64,000 bases of DNA, from assembly GCF_964021845.1 (NCBI RefSeq), contig NZ_CAXHZC010000001.1, positions 1,491,924 through 1,555,923 of the forward strand, read 5' to 3'. The stretch's first letter is position 1. Each line of letters begins with the position of its first letter. This document shows, piece by piece, positions 42,785-52,113 of the stretch. The stretch is from Arcticibacterium sp964021845. Its GTDB lineage: Bacteria; Bacteroidota; Bacteroidia; Cytophagales; Spirosomataceae. The notes below the pieces were generated by a model that was given only the letters and a program-made list of their open reading frames with translations, did not search any database and was not told the DNA's origin. The position numbers and the translations under genes were made by a program.

Positions 42785-43934
42785 TATCCTATTTGTAAGC
42801 CACGATGCTAACCGTGCTGGTGCTCAGTTATTTCTTCTAAACATAATGAAGGATTTTAAAGCTGCGGGGTACGGAGTTCAGCTGCTTTTCCTTTTAAAAT
42901 GGGGGCCACTGTTAAGTGAATTTGAAGAAGTATGTGAGGTAAAAGAATCTCCAAAGCAATCGAAAAAGAAATCTAAAATTCTCTCAAAACTTATAAAGAC
43001 AGACTCTAAAAAGGACTTTAAAGAATTTATTAAAGAAGGTTATAGTTCTGAGAAAATTGACTTTATATATGCTAATACAATAGCCACTGCATGCTCTGCC
43101 ACGCAAATCAAAGAGGTACTTCAAGTTCCACTGATTTCTCATATTCATGAACTACAATTTTCTCTTGATCTTTATGCTGGAAAGTCTGAGAAAGAAAACC
43201 TTCTTAAATCTTCTGATGGTATTATAGCATGCTCTCAAGCAGTAAAAGATAATCTAGTAGAGGGCGACTCTAGATTGGCAGCAAAAACGACTGTGATTCA
43301 TTCTTTTGTAGACAATGAGTCTGTGTTGAAGCTCTTTAAAAATGCTGTACCTAAGAGTATTAAAGAAGAGTTCAAACTTCCTCAAGATGCTTTTTTGGCA
43401 GGTGCCTGTGGAAATGCTGAATGGAGAAAAGGACTTGATATATTTATTAGTTTAGTAAATGCCATTAAACAAAAAAATCCTTCTAAAAAGATTCATTTTG
43501 TGTGGATTGGGCTGAAGCCTGAAGGAAAATACTACGAGCAAATTATGTATGATGTTCGTAAAATGGGTATTGCGGATTATGTTACTTTTATTAGCCCTAC
43601 TCCTAAAGCCGTTGAAATCATAAATGCCTTAGATGTATTTGTGGTAAGTAGCAGAGAAGACCCGTTTCCTCTTGTAATGCTAGAGGCCGCACTTTGTCAA
43701 AAGCCAATTTTGGGTTTTAAAAATACAGGTGGCTGCTCAGAGTTTGTGAAAGATGAAGCTGGAATTTTGGCCGAATATCTTGATGTGGATGGTATGGCTA
43801 AAAACCTACTATATCTATCAGACCATAAAGATATAGGGGAAACTAAAGGTAAGAACGGACATAATTCCATTCTTAAAAACTATAGTTTTGAGCATTCAGT
43901 AGAAAAACTAAAAACATATTTAGCTAACTTCTAG
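42768..43934 (+). CDS. Family 4 glycosyltransferase
   Basis: A GT-B fold transferase of 388 residues. FVSHDANRAGAQLFLLNIMK is the N-terminal nucleotide-sugar-loop side, VPLISHIHELQF and IIACSQAVKDNLVE are mid-N motifs, then AGACGNAEWRKGLDIFI marks the start of the C-terminal domain, and SSREDPFPLVMLEAALCQKP with the E-x7-E motif is the donor-binding end. Adds a sugar to the glycan exported by the cluster; donor unknown. Last gene of the cluster and reads to an intergenic gap of about 200 bases. Confidence 0.93.
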   Translation: MASKPNILFVSHDANRAGAQLFLLNIMKDFKAAGYGVQLLFLLKWGPLLSEFEEVCEVKESPKQSKKKSKILSKLIKTDSKKDFKEFIKEGYSSEKIDFIYANTIATACSATQIKEVLQVPLISHIHELQFSLDLYAGKSEKENLLKSSDGIIACSQAVKDNLVEGDSRLAAKTTVIHSFVDNESVLKLFKNAVPKSIKEEFKLPQDAFLAGACGNAEWRKGLDIFISLVNAIKQKNPSKKIHFVWIGLKPEGKYYEQIMYDVRKMGIADYVTFISPTPKAVEIINALDVFVVSSREDPFPLVMLEAALCQKPILGFKNTGGCSEFVKDEAGILAEYLDVDGMAKNLLYLSDHKDIGETKGKNGHNSILKNYSFEHSVEKLKTYLANF

Positions 43935-44108
43935 CTCAACTTGTTTACTTCCCAGACACCCTTGGTCGTTGTTTTTTTAACAATGCACGAAACCGTTGCT
44001 TATACAAAAACCAAACTCAAAGGTTAATTAGGAAGATGTGCAACAATTAAACACCTTTTTGATTGATATTGGCACCCACCAAAAATAGCAATGGGTTTTA
44101 GAGAAGCA

Positions 44109-44116
44109 TACTTTTG
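44109..44116 (+). promoter_or_regulatory. TAnnTTTG promoter box
   Basis: TACTTTTG, a perfect box, 24 bases before the ATG of the glycosidase-like lipoprotein. No convincing TTG at the usual spacing. Confidence 0.5.
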
Positions 44117-44140
44117 ATTCGTATAAAAACGAAATCATAA

Positions 44141-45772
44141 ATGAAAACCCTACTCTCTAGTTTACTATTATCGCTTGTACTTTTTCAGTGCAGCGTCCAA
44201 AACGAAAAAATAAACCTAGTTCCGACCGAACCTAGTACTGCCGCCAATTACTGGTGTACCTGGTATTGGCAAAACTATCTCATTCTAGCTGGTCAACCCG
44301 TAGAAAAAGCCGACGCAGGTACTGTTTATACCAATCCAGCGGCCAGAGAACAAATGAATGAAGAAACCATTTTTGGAGAACAAGGCATGGCTAAAATCAT
44401 GTTACCAAAAACTAGAAGTGACTACTATTTTGTGATTGACCATGGCTGGCAAGATAAATCAATAAAGAAAAATACATTTTTCACTTCCATTATGGATACC
44501 CTTGATTTTCCTAGATACGCCCATCTAGAACCTAAAGAACGTATCAAACAAATGAACGTTGACATTAAAGACATTGGTTGGAAAGGTCTTGGACTTTGGG
44601 TAAGAGGAAACCCTTCTGAAGATGAGATGAGAAGAATGGTAGAGTGGAGTAAATATGCTGGTATAGAATACTGGAAAATAGACGGCGGTGATACCAAACA
44701 TTATTATGCTTCTAAAATAAAAAACGAGATTTATCCGGAGCTTACTTTGGAGCACATTACAGGAGCTGGGCCTATAAACCCAAAATGGGATATCCCTGGC
44801 TTAGACCTTTATCCTTCCATCTATAATATAGACGAGAAGGTTTCTCAAGAACTAGACGCTTCTCTTGATAAAACCACTCAAAAAGTAGAGGCTTCATTAA
44901 AAGCTATTAAAAACACCGATGTATTCAGAACATATGATGCTGCACCGTTGCTGGTAAGCACTACCACCATGCAGCGAGTTCATGACATTTTGGTTCAAAC
45001 AGCCGGAGAGCCAGCATACAAAGCCATGCTGAATATTCAGGACGACTGTAACATTGCGGCAGGTTTAGGACTATTAGTAGCAGTAAAAAGGCACCCCATG
45101 AATACACCAAGAATGTATAAAGGAAAAGACTTACACTATCAAATTTCTGGAGACCGTCATGTAGATAAACGCCTTAACGAGATGGATAGGCTGGCTTATT
45201 GGCAACGCCTAGCTCCTCCTATGTCGGCAGGTTATGGCAGCTATCAATTTTCCGATAATAACCTTATTGACAGTATAGTTTTTAAAGATAGCGACACTTG
45301 GTACAAACCAACTTATGACAAAATGGTAAGACAAAGTGCCCCCGCTATTATGGCAAGAAACATCAAACTTCCAGAGGTTAAATTTTCGGGTCTTGCACCT
45401 TATGTCATGGCTTCCAAGTTCCCCGATGGTCAATTAGCGATTGCTACCGAAGGAAGAGTAACACCTACAGAAAGTTGGATTCATCCAAAAGCTGACATTA
45501 CTGTGCAGCAAGCTGAAATAAACAAACCTATTGGCATTTTTGGTTTCTATAAATCACTAACTATTAAGTTTGATACAGAGCTACCTAAAAACATCAAAGT
45601 TCTAGCACAAGATTTGATGAGTACAAAAGCCTTAGACGTCTCTGACCAAATCAAAATTGGTAAAAATAGCATTACGCTATCAGGAGACTTAATTGAAAAA
45701 ATTGGTACAATGGCGGCAGACGATGGTGATATTTCTGCACCTGGATTAGTTCTGAAAGTAATAAGTTATTAA
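44141..45772 (+). CDS. Secreted glycoside-hydrolase-like lipoprotein
   Basis: A 543-residue exported protein with a lipoprotein signal (SLLLSLVLFQCS; lipobox Cys17). The middle looks like a TIM barrel of the alpha-galactosidase clan: FVIDHGWQDKS, IGWKGLGLWVRGNPSEDEMR, WSKYAGIEYWKIDGGDTKHY (the Asp at the end of strand 4 would be the nucleophile), and VFRTYDAAPLLVSTTTMQR. C-terminal residues from about 420 look like a beta sandwich. The family and substrate are not certain; it could be GH27/GH36-like or a related uncharacterised group. Stands alone after the export cluster and ends at a strong terminator. Confidence 0.65.
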   Translation: MKTLLSSLLLSLVLFQCSVQNEKINLVPTEPSTAANYWCTWYWQNYLILAGQPVEKADAGTVYTNPAAREQMNEETIFGEQGMAKIMLPKTRSDYYFVIDHGWQDKSIKKNTFFTSIMDTLDFPRYAHLEPKERIKQMNVDIKDIGWKGLGLWVRGNPSEDEMRRMVEWSKYAGIEYWKIDGGDTKHYYASKIKNEIYPELTLEHITGAGPINPKWDIPGLDLYPSIYNIDEKVSQELDASLDKTTQKVEASLKAIKNTDVFRTYDAAPLLVSTTTMQRVHDILVQTAGEPAYKAMLNIQDDCNIAAGLGLLVAVKRHPMNTPRMYKGKDLHYQISGDRHVDKRLNEMDRLAYWQRLAPPMSAGYGSYQFSDNNLIDSIVFKDSDTWYKPTYDKMVRQSAPAIMARNIKLPEVKFSGLAPYVMASKFPDGQLAIATEGRVTPTESWIHPKADITVQQAEINKPIGIFGFYKSLTIKFDTELPKNIKVLAQDLMSTKALDVSDQIKIGKNSITLSGDLIEKIGTMAADDGDISAPGLVLKVISY

Positions 45773-45776
45773 TAAA

Positions 45777-45807
45777 AAATCTCTGGGGTATAACACTCCA
45801 GAGATTT
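45777..45807 (+). terminator. Bidirectional terminator
   Basis: AAATCTCTGG (45777-45786) pairs with CCAGAGATTT (45798-45807) around an 11-base loop, with A and T runs at the ends. It ends the glycosidase-like gene and the convergent DUF779 gene. Confidence 0.8.
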
Positions 45808-45829
45808 AACTCACTATCCTTTTCTATTT

Positions 45830-46195
45830 CTAATCTTGCAAAGTCAAGGAATCGCTTTCCTCTTTGGTTAATAATCTAGATTTAATAATAAAACGAACTC
45901 CTAAAGGTATTTCTAAGGAAAAACTTGAGCCTCTCCCCTCTGTTACATCTAAGGTAAGATGCGTGTGTTTCCAATACTCATATTGATCACGAGCCATATA
46001 AAAAGGGCAATCTGCAACCTCTCCTAATTGGATGTCCGTTTCATTTATGTAAAAATCACCCGATGGGTAGCACATAGGAGCGGAACCATCGCAGCAGCCG
46101 CCGCTTTGATGAAAAATCAAATCGCCGTACTGTTTTCTTAGTTTTTTAATAAGTTCAATTGCCTTTTCGGTTGCTACTACTCTTTTTGAATTCAT
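45830..46195 (-). CDS. DUF779 family protein
   Basis: A 121-residue protein with the DUF779 signature: LIFHQSGGCCDGSAPMCYPS (residues 26-45, with paired Cys and His that may bind metal), YMARDQYEYWKHTHLTLDVT and GRGSSFSLEIPLGVRF. No enzyme activity is known. It regularly follows an aldehyde dehydrogenase gene, as here, so a role in aldehyde metabolism or sensing is likely. The upstream gap contains a strong palindromic hairpin (46218-46241). Confidence 0.92.
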   Translation of the reverse strand: MNSKRVVATEKAIELIKKLRKQYGDLIFHQSGGCCDGSAPMCYPSGDFYINETDIQLGEVADCPFYMARDQYEYWKHTHLTLDVTEGRGSSFSLEIPLGVRFIIKSRLLTKEESDSLTLQD

Positions 46196-46217
46196 ATTAA
46201 ATAGGTTTAAGCTGAAT

Positions 46218-46241
46218 AAGGAGGCTCGAGCGAGCCTCCTT
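46218..46241 (-). terminator. Strong hairpin between aldehyde dehydrogenase and DUF779
   Basis: AAGGAGGCTCG (46218-46228) and CGAGCCTCCTT (46231-46241) form an 11-bp stem with a tiny loop. There is no long T run on the minus strand, so it may reduce rather than stop transcription into DUF779, or protect the upstream mRNA end. Confidence 0.55.
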
Positions 46242-46253
46242 ATGGTTAATTTC

Positions 46254-47777
46254 TTAAAAGAAACCCATCTTCTTTTTGTCGTAAGAAATCAACATATTTT
46301 TAGCTTGTCTGTAGTGTCCTAACATCATCTTGTGGTTCTCTCTACCAATTCCCGACTTCTTATACCCTCCAAATGGAGCATGTGCAGGATAATTATGGTA
46401 GCAGTTTACCCATACACGACCAGCTTCTATAGCTCTAGAAACTTTGTACGCTTCATGCGTATCTCTGGTCCAAACACCAGCACCTAAGCCGTATAAGGTA
46501 TCATTTGCTATTTCAATGGCTTCGGCCTCGTCTTTGAACGTAGTAAGGCAAACCACTGGGCCAAAGATTTCTTCTTGGAAAATTCTCATTTTATTATTGC
46601 CTTTGAAAACAGTTGGTTTTATATAATAACCTTCTCCCAAACCATCAACATTGGCCGCAGCACCACCTGTTAAAAGCTCTGCTCCTTCTTCTTTTCCTAT
46701 TTCTATATAGTTCAAAATTTTCTCGTATTGGTCTTTTGAAGCTTGAGCACCCATCATAGTTTCAGAATCTAGCGGATGGCCCATTTTGATGGCTTCTACT
46801 CGCTCAATAAACCTCTCAATAAAAGCATCGGCAATAGATTCTTCCACTAATATTCTAGACGGACATGTACATACTTCGCCTTGATTAAGAGCAAAAAGTG
46901 TAGCTCCTTCTAAACACTTATCAAAAAACTCATCGTCTGCCTCCATGATACTTTTGAAAAATACGTTAGGTGACTTTCCTCCTAATTCCAGTGTCACAGG
47001 AATTATGTTTTTAGAGGCATATTGCATGATTAACTGCCCAGTGGTAGTTTCACCAGTAAAAGCTATTTTATTAATTCTAGAGCTTGAAGCCAATGGTTTA
47101 CCAGCCTCTAGACCAAAACCATTTATTACATTTAAAACACCTGATGGGAGAATATCCTTAATCAAATCCATCAATACCATGATTCCTACTGGCGTCTGCT
47201 CTGCTGGCTTTAAAACCACGCAGTTTCCGGCAGCTAATGCCGGAGCCAGCTTCCATGTAGCCATAAGTAACGGGAAGTTCCAAGGGATAATTTGACCAAC
47301 AACTCCAAGAGGCTCATTTATGACAAGTGAAAGTGTATTGGCGTCTAGCTCAGAAGCCGAACCCTCTTCTGCTCTTATAACACCAGCAAAATACCTAAAA
47401 TGGTCAACCGCCAAAGGCATATCTGCCGCCCTTGTTTCTCTAATGGCTTTTCCATTATCCCAAGTTTCCACTCTGGCTAATAAATCTAAATTAGCTTCTA
47501 TAACATCAGCTATTTTAAGAAGCATATTGCTTCGTTCCGTAGCAGAAGAATTATTCCACTGTGGTGCTGCTGCCCACGCAGCATCAATAGCCAGGTTGAC
47601 ATCTTCCTCTGTAGAACGAGCAACTTTGGTAAAGGCTTTTCCATCTACGGGAGAATTGGCATCAAAGTATTGCCCTTTTAATGGGGCAACCCATTTGCCT
47701 CCTATAAAATTATCGTATTGCTCTTTGAACTTTGGCTTGCTTGCAAGAGTCTTGCTTATCATTTGTACGTCAGACAT
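46254..47777 (-). CDS. Aldehyde dehydrogenase
   Basis: NAD(P)-dependent aldehyde dehydrogenase of 507 residues. FDANSPVDGKAFTKVARSTE starts the catalytic domain; NFPLLMATWKLAPALAAGN, TGETTTGQLIMQYAS, ELGGKSPNVFF (catalytic Glu), and FALNQGEVCTCPSR (catalytic Cys) follow, with EEIFGPVVCLTTF and FGGYKKSGIGRENHKMML at the end. It resembles AldB/ExaC-type acetaldehyde dehydrogenases. The divergent AraC gene (start 48012) is the likely activator. Cotranscribed with DUF779. Confidence 0.95.
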   Translation of the reverse strand: MSDVQMISKTLASKPKFKEQYDNFIGGKWVAPLKGQYFDANSPVDGKAFTKVARSTEEDVNLAIDAAWAAAPQWNNSSATERSNMLLKIADVIEANLDLLARVETWDNGKAIRETRAADMPLAVDHFRYFAGVIRAEEGSASELDANTLSLVINEPLGVVGQIIPWNFPLLMATWKLAPALAAGNCVVLKPAEQTPVGIMVLMDLIKDILPSGVLNVINGFGLEAGKPLASSSRINKIAFTGETTTGQLIMQYASKNIIPVTLELGGKSPNVFFKSIMEADDEFFDKCLEGATLFALNQGEVCTCPSRILVEESIADAFIERFIERVEAIKMGHPLDSETMMGAQASKDQYEKILNYIEIGKEEGAELLTGGAAANVDGLGEGYYIKPTVFKGNNKMRIFQEEIFGPVVCLTTFKDEAEAIEIANDTLYGLGAGVWTRDTHEAYKVSRAIEAGRVWVNCYHNYPAHAPFGGYKKSGIGRENHKMMLGHYRQAKNMLISYDKKKMGFF

Positions 47778-48011
47778 AATCTATGTTAGGTTTGATTAAA
47801 TAAATATTATAATACAAATCAATCATAGAAAATTTACATTCAGTAGCACGATTCTCTTAGTTCATTTCAAAATCACGCCAAGCTATGTCATTATTCTCTC
47901 AAAGGTTTCACTTTACTCTCAAATACAGGTTCAAGAGCCATTCATAAAGTCATATTTCTTGGTAGAATTTTACAATTTAAGTACATTTATAACACAAGAA
48001 ACAGGAATTAT

Positions 48012-48938
48012 ATGCTCTCATTATCATCTTCTTTCTCTTCCAGAAGAAAACTGGAAACCTTGGTGGAAAACAGAACTATCCACACGCTAAATAATGCGGA
48101 GCTTAATATCTTTGAAACTCATCAACAAGCTCAAGAGGTTCTGTTAAAATTTCCTGACCCGGTATTAGCAAGTATGCTAACTGGTAAAAAAGTAATGCAT
48201 CTTAAAGGTTTAGAATCCTTTGATTTTTTCCCTGGAGAGTCAGTCATTCTACCACAAAACGAATTAATGTGCATAGACTTCCCTGAGGCTACTGCCACTA
48301 AACCCACTCAGTGTTTGGCATTGGCTTTTTCCACCGATTTGATAAAATCTACTATTCAAATCTTGAACGAAAAAAGCCCGAAGCAAGAGGGAAAAGAGTG
48401 GAAAATGACCGACTATAATTTTCACTTCACTAATGATATTGCCATTCAACAAATTCTCCAAAGACTGATTTTCATTTTTGCCGAAAACCATCCTTCAAAG
48501 GATATTTTTGCGGACTCGCTGCTCCAAGAACTTCTAATTAGGATTGTTCAAACAGAATCAAAAGGTCTACATTTAAAGAATGCCGCGGGAAACTGTACTG
48601 ATGATAGAATAAGTTTTATTATCAAATTCATTAAAGAAAATATTACTAAACATCTTTCGGTTGAAGATTTAAGCGGCAAAGCCTATATGAGCGAGTCTAG
48701 TTTCTACAGAGTATTCAAAAGTGAAATGGGCATTTCTCCGAACGACTTCATTATTGAAGAACGCATTAAAATAGCGGAAGAAGTACTTAAAAGAAAGAAA
48801 ACGAGTATAAAAGAAGCCTATCTTGCCAGCGGTTTTAACAGTTTCTCATACTTCTGTCGCGTGTTCAAAAAGAAGAAAAATGTCTCTCCGTCCCAATATA
48901 AGGCCAAAGAAAATTCACTAGCACAATGGGTTAATTAG
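48012..48938 (+). CDS. AraC family transcriptional regulator
   Basis: A 308-residue regulator. The C-terminal 100 residues form two helix-turn-helix units (HLSVEDLSGKAYMSESSFYR, VFKSEMGISPNDFIIEERI; EAYLASGFNSFSYFCRVFKK, with final NVSPSQYK). The N-terminal part, with a cupin-like segment, resembles the ligand-binding N domain (AraC_N) found next to aldehyde dehydrogenase genes. Divergent from the ALDH-DUF779 operon, with 230 bases between, so it probably activates it in response to an alcohol or aldehyde. Confidence 0.9.
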   Translation: MLSLSSSFSSRRKLETLVENRTIHTLNNAELNIFETHQQAQEVLLKFPDPVLASMLTGKKVMHLKGLESFDFFPGESVILPQNELMCIDFPEATATKPTQCLALAFSTDLIKSTIQILNEKSPKQEGKEWKMTDYNFHFTNDIAIQQILQRLIFIFAENHPSKDIFADSLLQELLIRIVQTESKGLHLKNAAGNCTDDRISFIIKFIKENITKHLSVEDLSGKAYMSESSFYRVFKSEMGISPNDFIIEERIKIAEEVLKRKKTSIKEAYLASGFNSFSYFCRVFKKKKNVSPSQYKAKENSLAQWVN

Positions 48939-49542
48939 CTGTACTCTTCAAAAACGAAACTGTTACTAAAAGCTGGCCTAGATGCCGCTGTGCATGCTCC
49001 GCTGCATGAAATAGTAATCCAATAACGGTGGAAGGTAATTGTTTTCTACCCACGCCCCTTGCCTCTGTAAGCTTGGCTTCATCTAAAGATTTAAAGTAAA
49101 TAAGGGCTTCACTGACTTTAGTTTCAAAAGCATTAATCAATTCCTCCTTGATAGGTTTTGGTTCTAATAACTTTTCATTCCTTAAGTAGTCAAATTGCTC
49201 TTTACTTAGAGATTCTCCTTTGGCATAGGTCAGCATTCTGTCTAAAACCCCGGTCAAATGTTTTAAATGAAATGAGGGTGTAGCTCTTCCTCCTATTTCT
49301 TGTATCAACAATTCATTAGAAATATCTTCAAGTATGATATGAAGTTCTTCTACTGTTTGAAGTAAGGCATGAGCGGCTGGCTGCAATAATGCCGGAATTT
49401 CGGCAATAGAACCTCTAAGCCACACTTCGGGAAGGTTTTCTTTTGACAATGCTCTTGGTTTTGATTTGACTAAATTAGTAAAAGCATACCTTTTCGTAGG
49501 TACTATGACCTCACATTTCTGTACTTTTAATTCCGCAGGCAC
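48931..49542 (-). CDS. DinB superfamily protein
   Basis: A 203-residue four-helix bundle protein of the DinB/YfiT group: PALLQPAAHALLQTVEELHI, PSFHLKHLTGVLDRMLTYAK and VIGLLFHAAEHAQRHLGQLL supply the three His expected at the metal site (H in F-H-L-K-H, and H-A-A-E-H, H-L-G-Q). Members act as thiol transferases or metal-dependent hydrolases, mostly unknown. It ends eight bases inside the convergent AraC gene. Confidence 0.85.
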   Translation of the reverse strand: MPAELKVQKCEVIVPTKRYAFTNLVKSKPRALSKENLPEVWLRGSIAEIPALLQPAAHALLQTVEELHIILEDISNELLIQEIGGRATPSFHLKHLTGVLDRMLTYAKGESLSKEQFDYLRNEKLLEPKPIKEELINAFETKVSEALIYFKSLDEAKLTEARGVGRKQLPSTVIGLLFHAAEHAQRHLGQLLVTVSFLKSTAN

Positions 49543-49583
49543 TAATATTTGTGCATAATGAGCCTTCGTTTAAAACTTATAAC

Positions 49584-50474
49584 ATGATAATTTCAAAAAA
49601 AGTAAGCATCACCAGAATTATTTCCGGAACCGGAAGGCACTTTCTCTTTGACTTAGTTACTTGCGTACTTACTTTTTTTATTTTTAGCCGTTTTCAAGCT
49701 TTTGGTATAGAATTACCCGTTTTAATTCCATCTGTTTTGGGTACTGCCTTAGCTTTCTTTATTGGTTTTAATAATAACCAAGCTTATGATAGATGGTGGG
49801 AAGCCAGAAAAATTTGGGGTGCTTTGGTTAATGACTCCCGTACTTGGGCAAGAGAGGTTCTTTTCTTTTATAAAGATAAGCCTGAAATGTCTAAAATAGC
49901 CATTGACAGGCACATAGCTTTTATATATGCTTTAAAAGAGAACTTACGTGATAGTAACACTAAAGAATATTTGAAGTATTTAAGTGAAGAAGACCAAGCT
50001 TATATAGCTAACGAATCTAACAAGGCTAATGCCATTTTATCCATCCAGACTAGGGAGCTGAATGAGGCTTACCAGAATGGAGATATTGACGGATTTAGAT
50101 TTTTAGAACTTAATAAAATGTTGGTCAATTTTTGTGATGAAATGGGAAAATCAGAACGAATTTCAAATACCGTTTTCCCTACTACTTATAATTACTACAC
50201 CAGTATTTTTATTTGGGTATTTATTGTCACGGTCACTGCTGTAGCTTCGCAAAGTGTAGGGGTTTTATCCATTCCTGTAGGTACCTTAATAGGTTATGTA
50301 TTTCTGACCACCCATAAAATTGGTCAGTCATTGTTAAATCCTTTTGAAGAAATCCCAACGGGTATTCCTATCACTCAAATAAGTAGAACTATTGAAATTA
50401 ACATGTTGCAAACTCGTAAAGAAACGGTGCTTCCGCCTGTTATTGAGAGTGTAGATGGCGAATACATTATGTAA
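49584..50474 (+). CDS. Bestrophin family (UPF0187) channel protein
   Basis: A 296-residue membrane protein with bestrophin features: FDLVTCVLTFFIFSRF (TM1), IPSVLGTALAFFIGFNNNQA (TM2) with the neck residues, YDRWWEARKIWGALVNDSRT (the conserved R-W-W-E-A motif), and YYTSIFIWVFIVTVTAVASQ, then HKIGQSLLNPFEEIPTGIPI. Bacterial members are pentameric cation or anion channels. The ATG at 49584 is chosen over a GTG at 49551. A near-consensus box TAATATTTG at 49543-49551 precedes it. Confidence 0.9.
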   Translation: MIISKKVSITRIISGTGRHFLFDLVTCVLTFFIFSRFQAFGIELPVLIPSVLGTALAFFIGFNNNQAYDRWWEARKIWGALVNDSRTWAREVLFFYKDKPEMSKIAIDRHIAFIYALKENLRDSNTKEYLKYLSEEDQAYIANESNKANAILSIQTRELNEAYQNGDIDGFRFLELNKMLVNFCDEMGKSERISNTVFPTTYNYYTSIFIWVFIVTVTAVASQSVGVLSIPVGTLIGYVFLTTHKIGQSLLNPFEEIPTGIPITQISRTIEINMLQTRKETVLPPVIESVDGEYIM

Positions 50475-50783
50475 TATTTAACTACTTTTCCTTTGTCTAA
50501 AACAACTGCCACGAAAAGTATATTTGTTAAGAAAAAAGGCGAATTTCTAAAGAGTAAAAGATTTTTTGAAGAAATAATTTCAATTACACTTTAAAAAGGA
50601 GGCTAATCAAACTATATAATCTATAGACTATAAGTATAAGTCTTTGAACTCTCTTTCTTCATGCTTCCTTTGACTAAAAATTCACCAATCCTTCTTAATT
50701 TTGGGTACAACAAAACTTACAATTCTTAAAGTGGGCTATCTGTTTAGATAGCTATTCATAAATGCTTTAAGTTCATATAACTC
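50475..50783 (+). promoter_or_regulatory. Intergenic stretch with HPP promoter
   Basis: A 309-base AT-rich gap. TTG at 50670-50672, a 23-base spacer, and TAATTTTG at 50696-50703 give a good promoter for the HPP gene, with a leader of about 75 bases. A second box TATATTTG is near 50518. A short hairpin (GCTATCTGTTTAGATAGC) lies at about 50735-50752 in the leader. No ORF or RNA gene seen. Confidence 0.5.
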
Positions 50784-51401
50784 GTGGTAAAAAATAAAAT
50801 TAAGCGTGGAATACGCGTCTCACGTTATATCATTTATAAAGAGACCTTAGTTGACAGTAAAGAGCACTTTTGGTCTTTTCTTGGAGCTTTTATAGGGATT
50901 GCAATTATTGCATTTTTACAAAGCTATATTTTAACAAAAGACGAAAACATTTTCTTAATAGGTTCTTTTGGAGCATCAAGTGTCCTTATCTATGGAGCCA
51001 TTCAGAGTCCTTTATCTCAGCCCAGAAACTTAATTGGAGGTCATTTGATTTCTGCTATTCTTGGTGTAACTATTTATAAGGTCTGCCCTGACATTATTTG
51101 GATTACAGCTCCCCTAGCCGTTTCCCTGTCTATTGTAGTCATGCAAATCACCAAGACACTACACCCTCCTGGTGGTGCCACATCCTTAATAGCAGTAATT
51201 GGCTCTGATAACATAACAGAATTGGGATATTTCTATGTGTTATCTCCGGTACTATCAGGCACCTTAATACTTTTTGGCGTAGGAATCATATTCAACAATA
51301 TAACGCCGTATAGAAAATACCCAACAAGCAGGAGATTTACCAATTCTATAAAAAAAATATTCAGAGGAAAACTCACCAAGTCTCTTTTTAGTCGCTCCTA
51401 A
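50784..51401 (+). CDS. HPP family membrane protein
   Basis: A 205-residue integral membrane protein. LIGSFGASSVLIYGAIQSPL, SQPRNLIGGHLISAILGVTI and TKTLHPPGGATSLIAVIGSD are the HPP signatures with the P-P-G-G-A-T motif in the fourth helix. Members are thought to transport small anions; one plant homologue carries nitrite. The GTG start at 50784 follows a promoter 80 bases upstream. Single gene. Confidence 0.93.
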   Translation: MVKNKIKRGIRVSRYIIYKETLVDSKEHFWSFLGAFIGIAIIAFLQSYILTKDENIFLIGSFGASSVLIYGAIQSPLSQPRNLIGGHLISAILGVTIYKVCPDIIWITAPLAVSLSIVVMQITKTLHPPGGATSLIAVIGSDNITELGYFYVLSPVLSGTLILFGVGIIFNNITPYRKYPTSRRFTNSIKKIFRGKLTKSLFSRS

Positions 51402-51476
51402 CAAAGGTCAAAATCCCATAGCAATAGTTTGTCCACCTTCTCGCTAATAGTATCTTCGCAGAAAAAGTAAAATACA

Positions 51477-51806
51477 GTGATAGAAAAAATAAAAAACAAG
51501 CCTGAAAGCATTCAATTCAAAGAAGTAATAGATTTCATAGAATCTAACTATGACTTTAGCCCCACCGCCTTCAAAAATGGCGAAATTGAAAATAAAGTTG
51601 GTGAAAACAATGGTTCTTGCAAAGTTTTTGCTTTTGGTTTATTAAACCAACTGAGCAAAGACCAAACATTAGCCTGTTTTGGTGATTACTATCGTAAAGA
51701 TGTTTTAGAAAACCCAGAAGGTGCTGACCATCAAAATATTAGAAACTTCATTAAAACTGGCTGGGCGGGTATCTTGTTTGAAAGCGAAGCTCTGAAGAAA
51801 AAATAG
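51477..51806 (+). CDS. HopJ type III effector family protein
   Basis: A 109-residue soluble protein. FIESNYDFSPTAFKNGEI, NGSCKVFAFGLLNQLSKDQT and NIRNFIKTGWAGILFE are characteristic of the HopJ family. Despite its name, the family is widespread in free-living bacteria and no effector role is implied here. GTG start. Single gene between HPP and the repeat-marked promoter region. Confidence 0.9.
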   Translation: MIEKIKNKPESIQFKEVIDFIESNYDFSPTAFKNGEIENKVGENNGSCKVFAFGLLNQLSKDQTLACFGDYYRKDVLENPEGADHQNIRNFIKTGWAGILFESEALKKK

Positions 51807-52113
51807 AAAGCATTTATCCTCAACCAAAAAACTGAGGCTCATGGTATGAGTATATAGTAAGCTTAATGTCTTTAAATAGCTGCTTCTGTAAAAAAAGACT
51901 AGAAATAAGAGGTTAAAATTCCACATTTAGAGAGAATTTAAAGGATATCAGTATATACCTTTTTCTCTTTCGGACAATATTTACAGGCCTTCGGACAATA
52001 AAACGTGGTGTTCGGACAATATCGGTTGGTTTTAAAAATTTAAAACGGGAAAATGCAATCGTTTTAAACCTAAACCGTGCCTTGTCAGCATTACCAAGAA
52101 CGACACACCTACC
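51807..52113. promoter_or_regulatory. Upstream region with three phased direct repeats
   Basis: The 307-base gap contains TTCGGACAATA at 51969-51979, 51990-52000 and 52011-52021, identical and spaced exactly 21 bases, about two turns of the helix. The first 90 or so bases hold nothing recognisable. The repeats end 93 bases before the ATG of the NTF2-like gene, suitable for an activator that binds one side of the helix, for example a LytTR or AraC-type protein. The regulator is not known. Confidence 0.65.
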
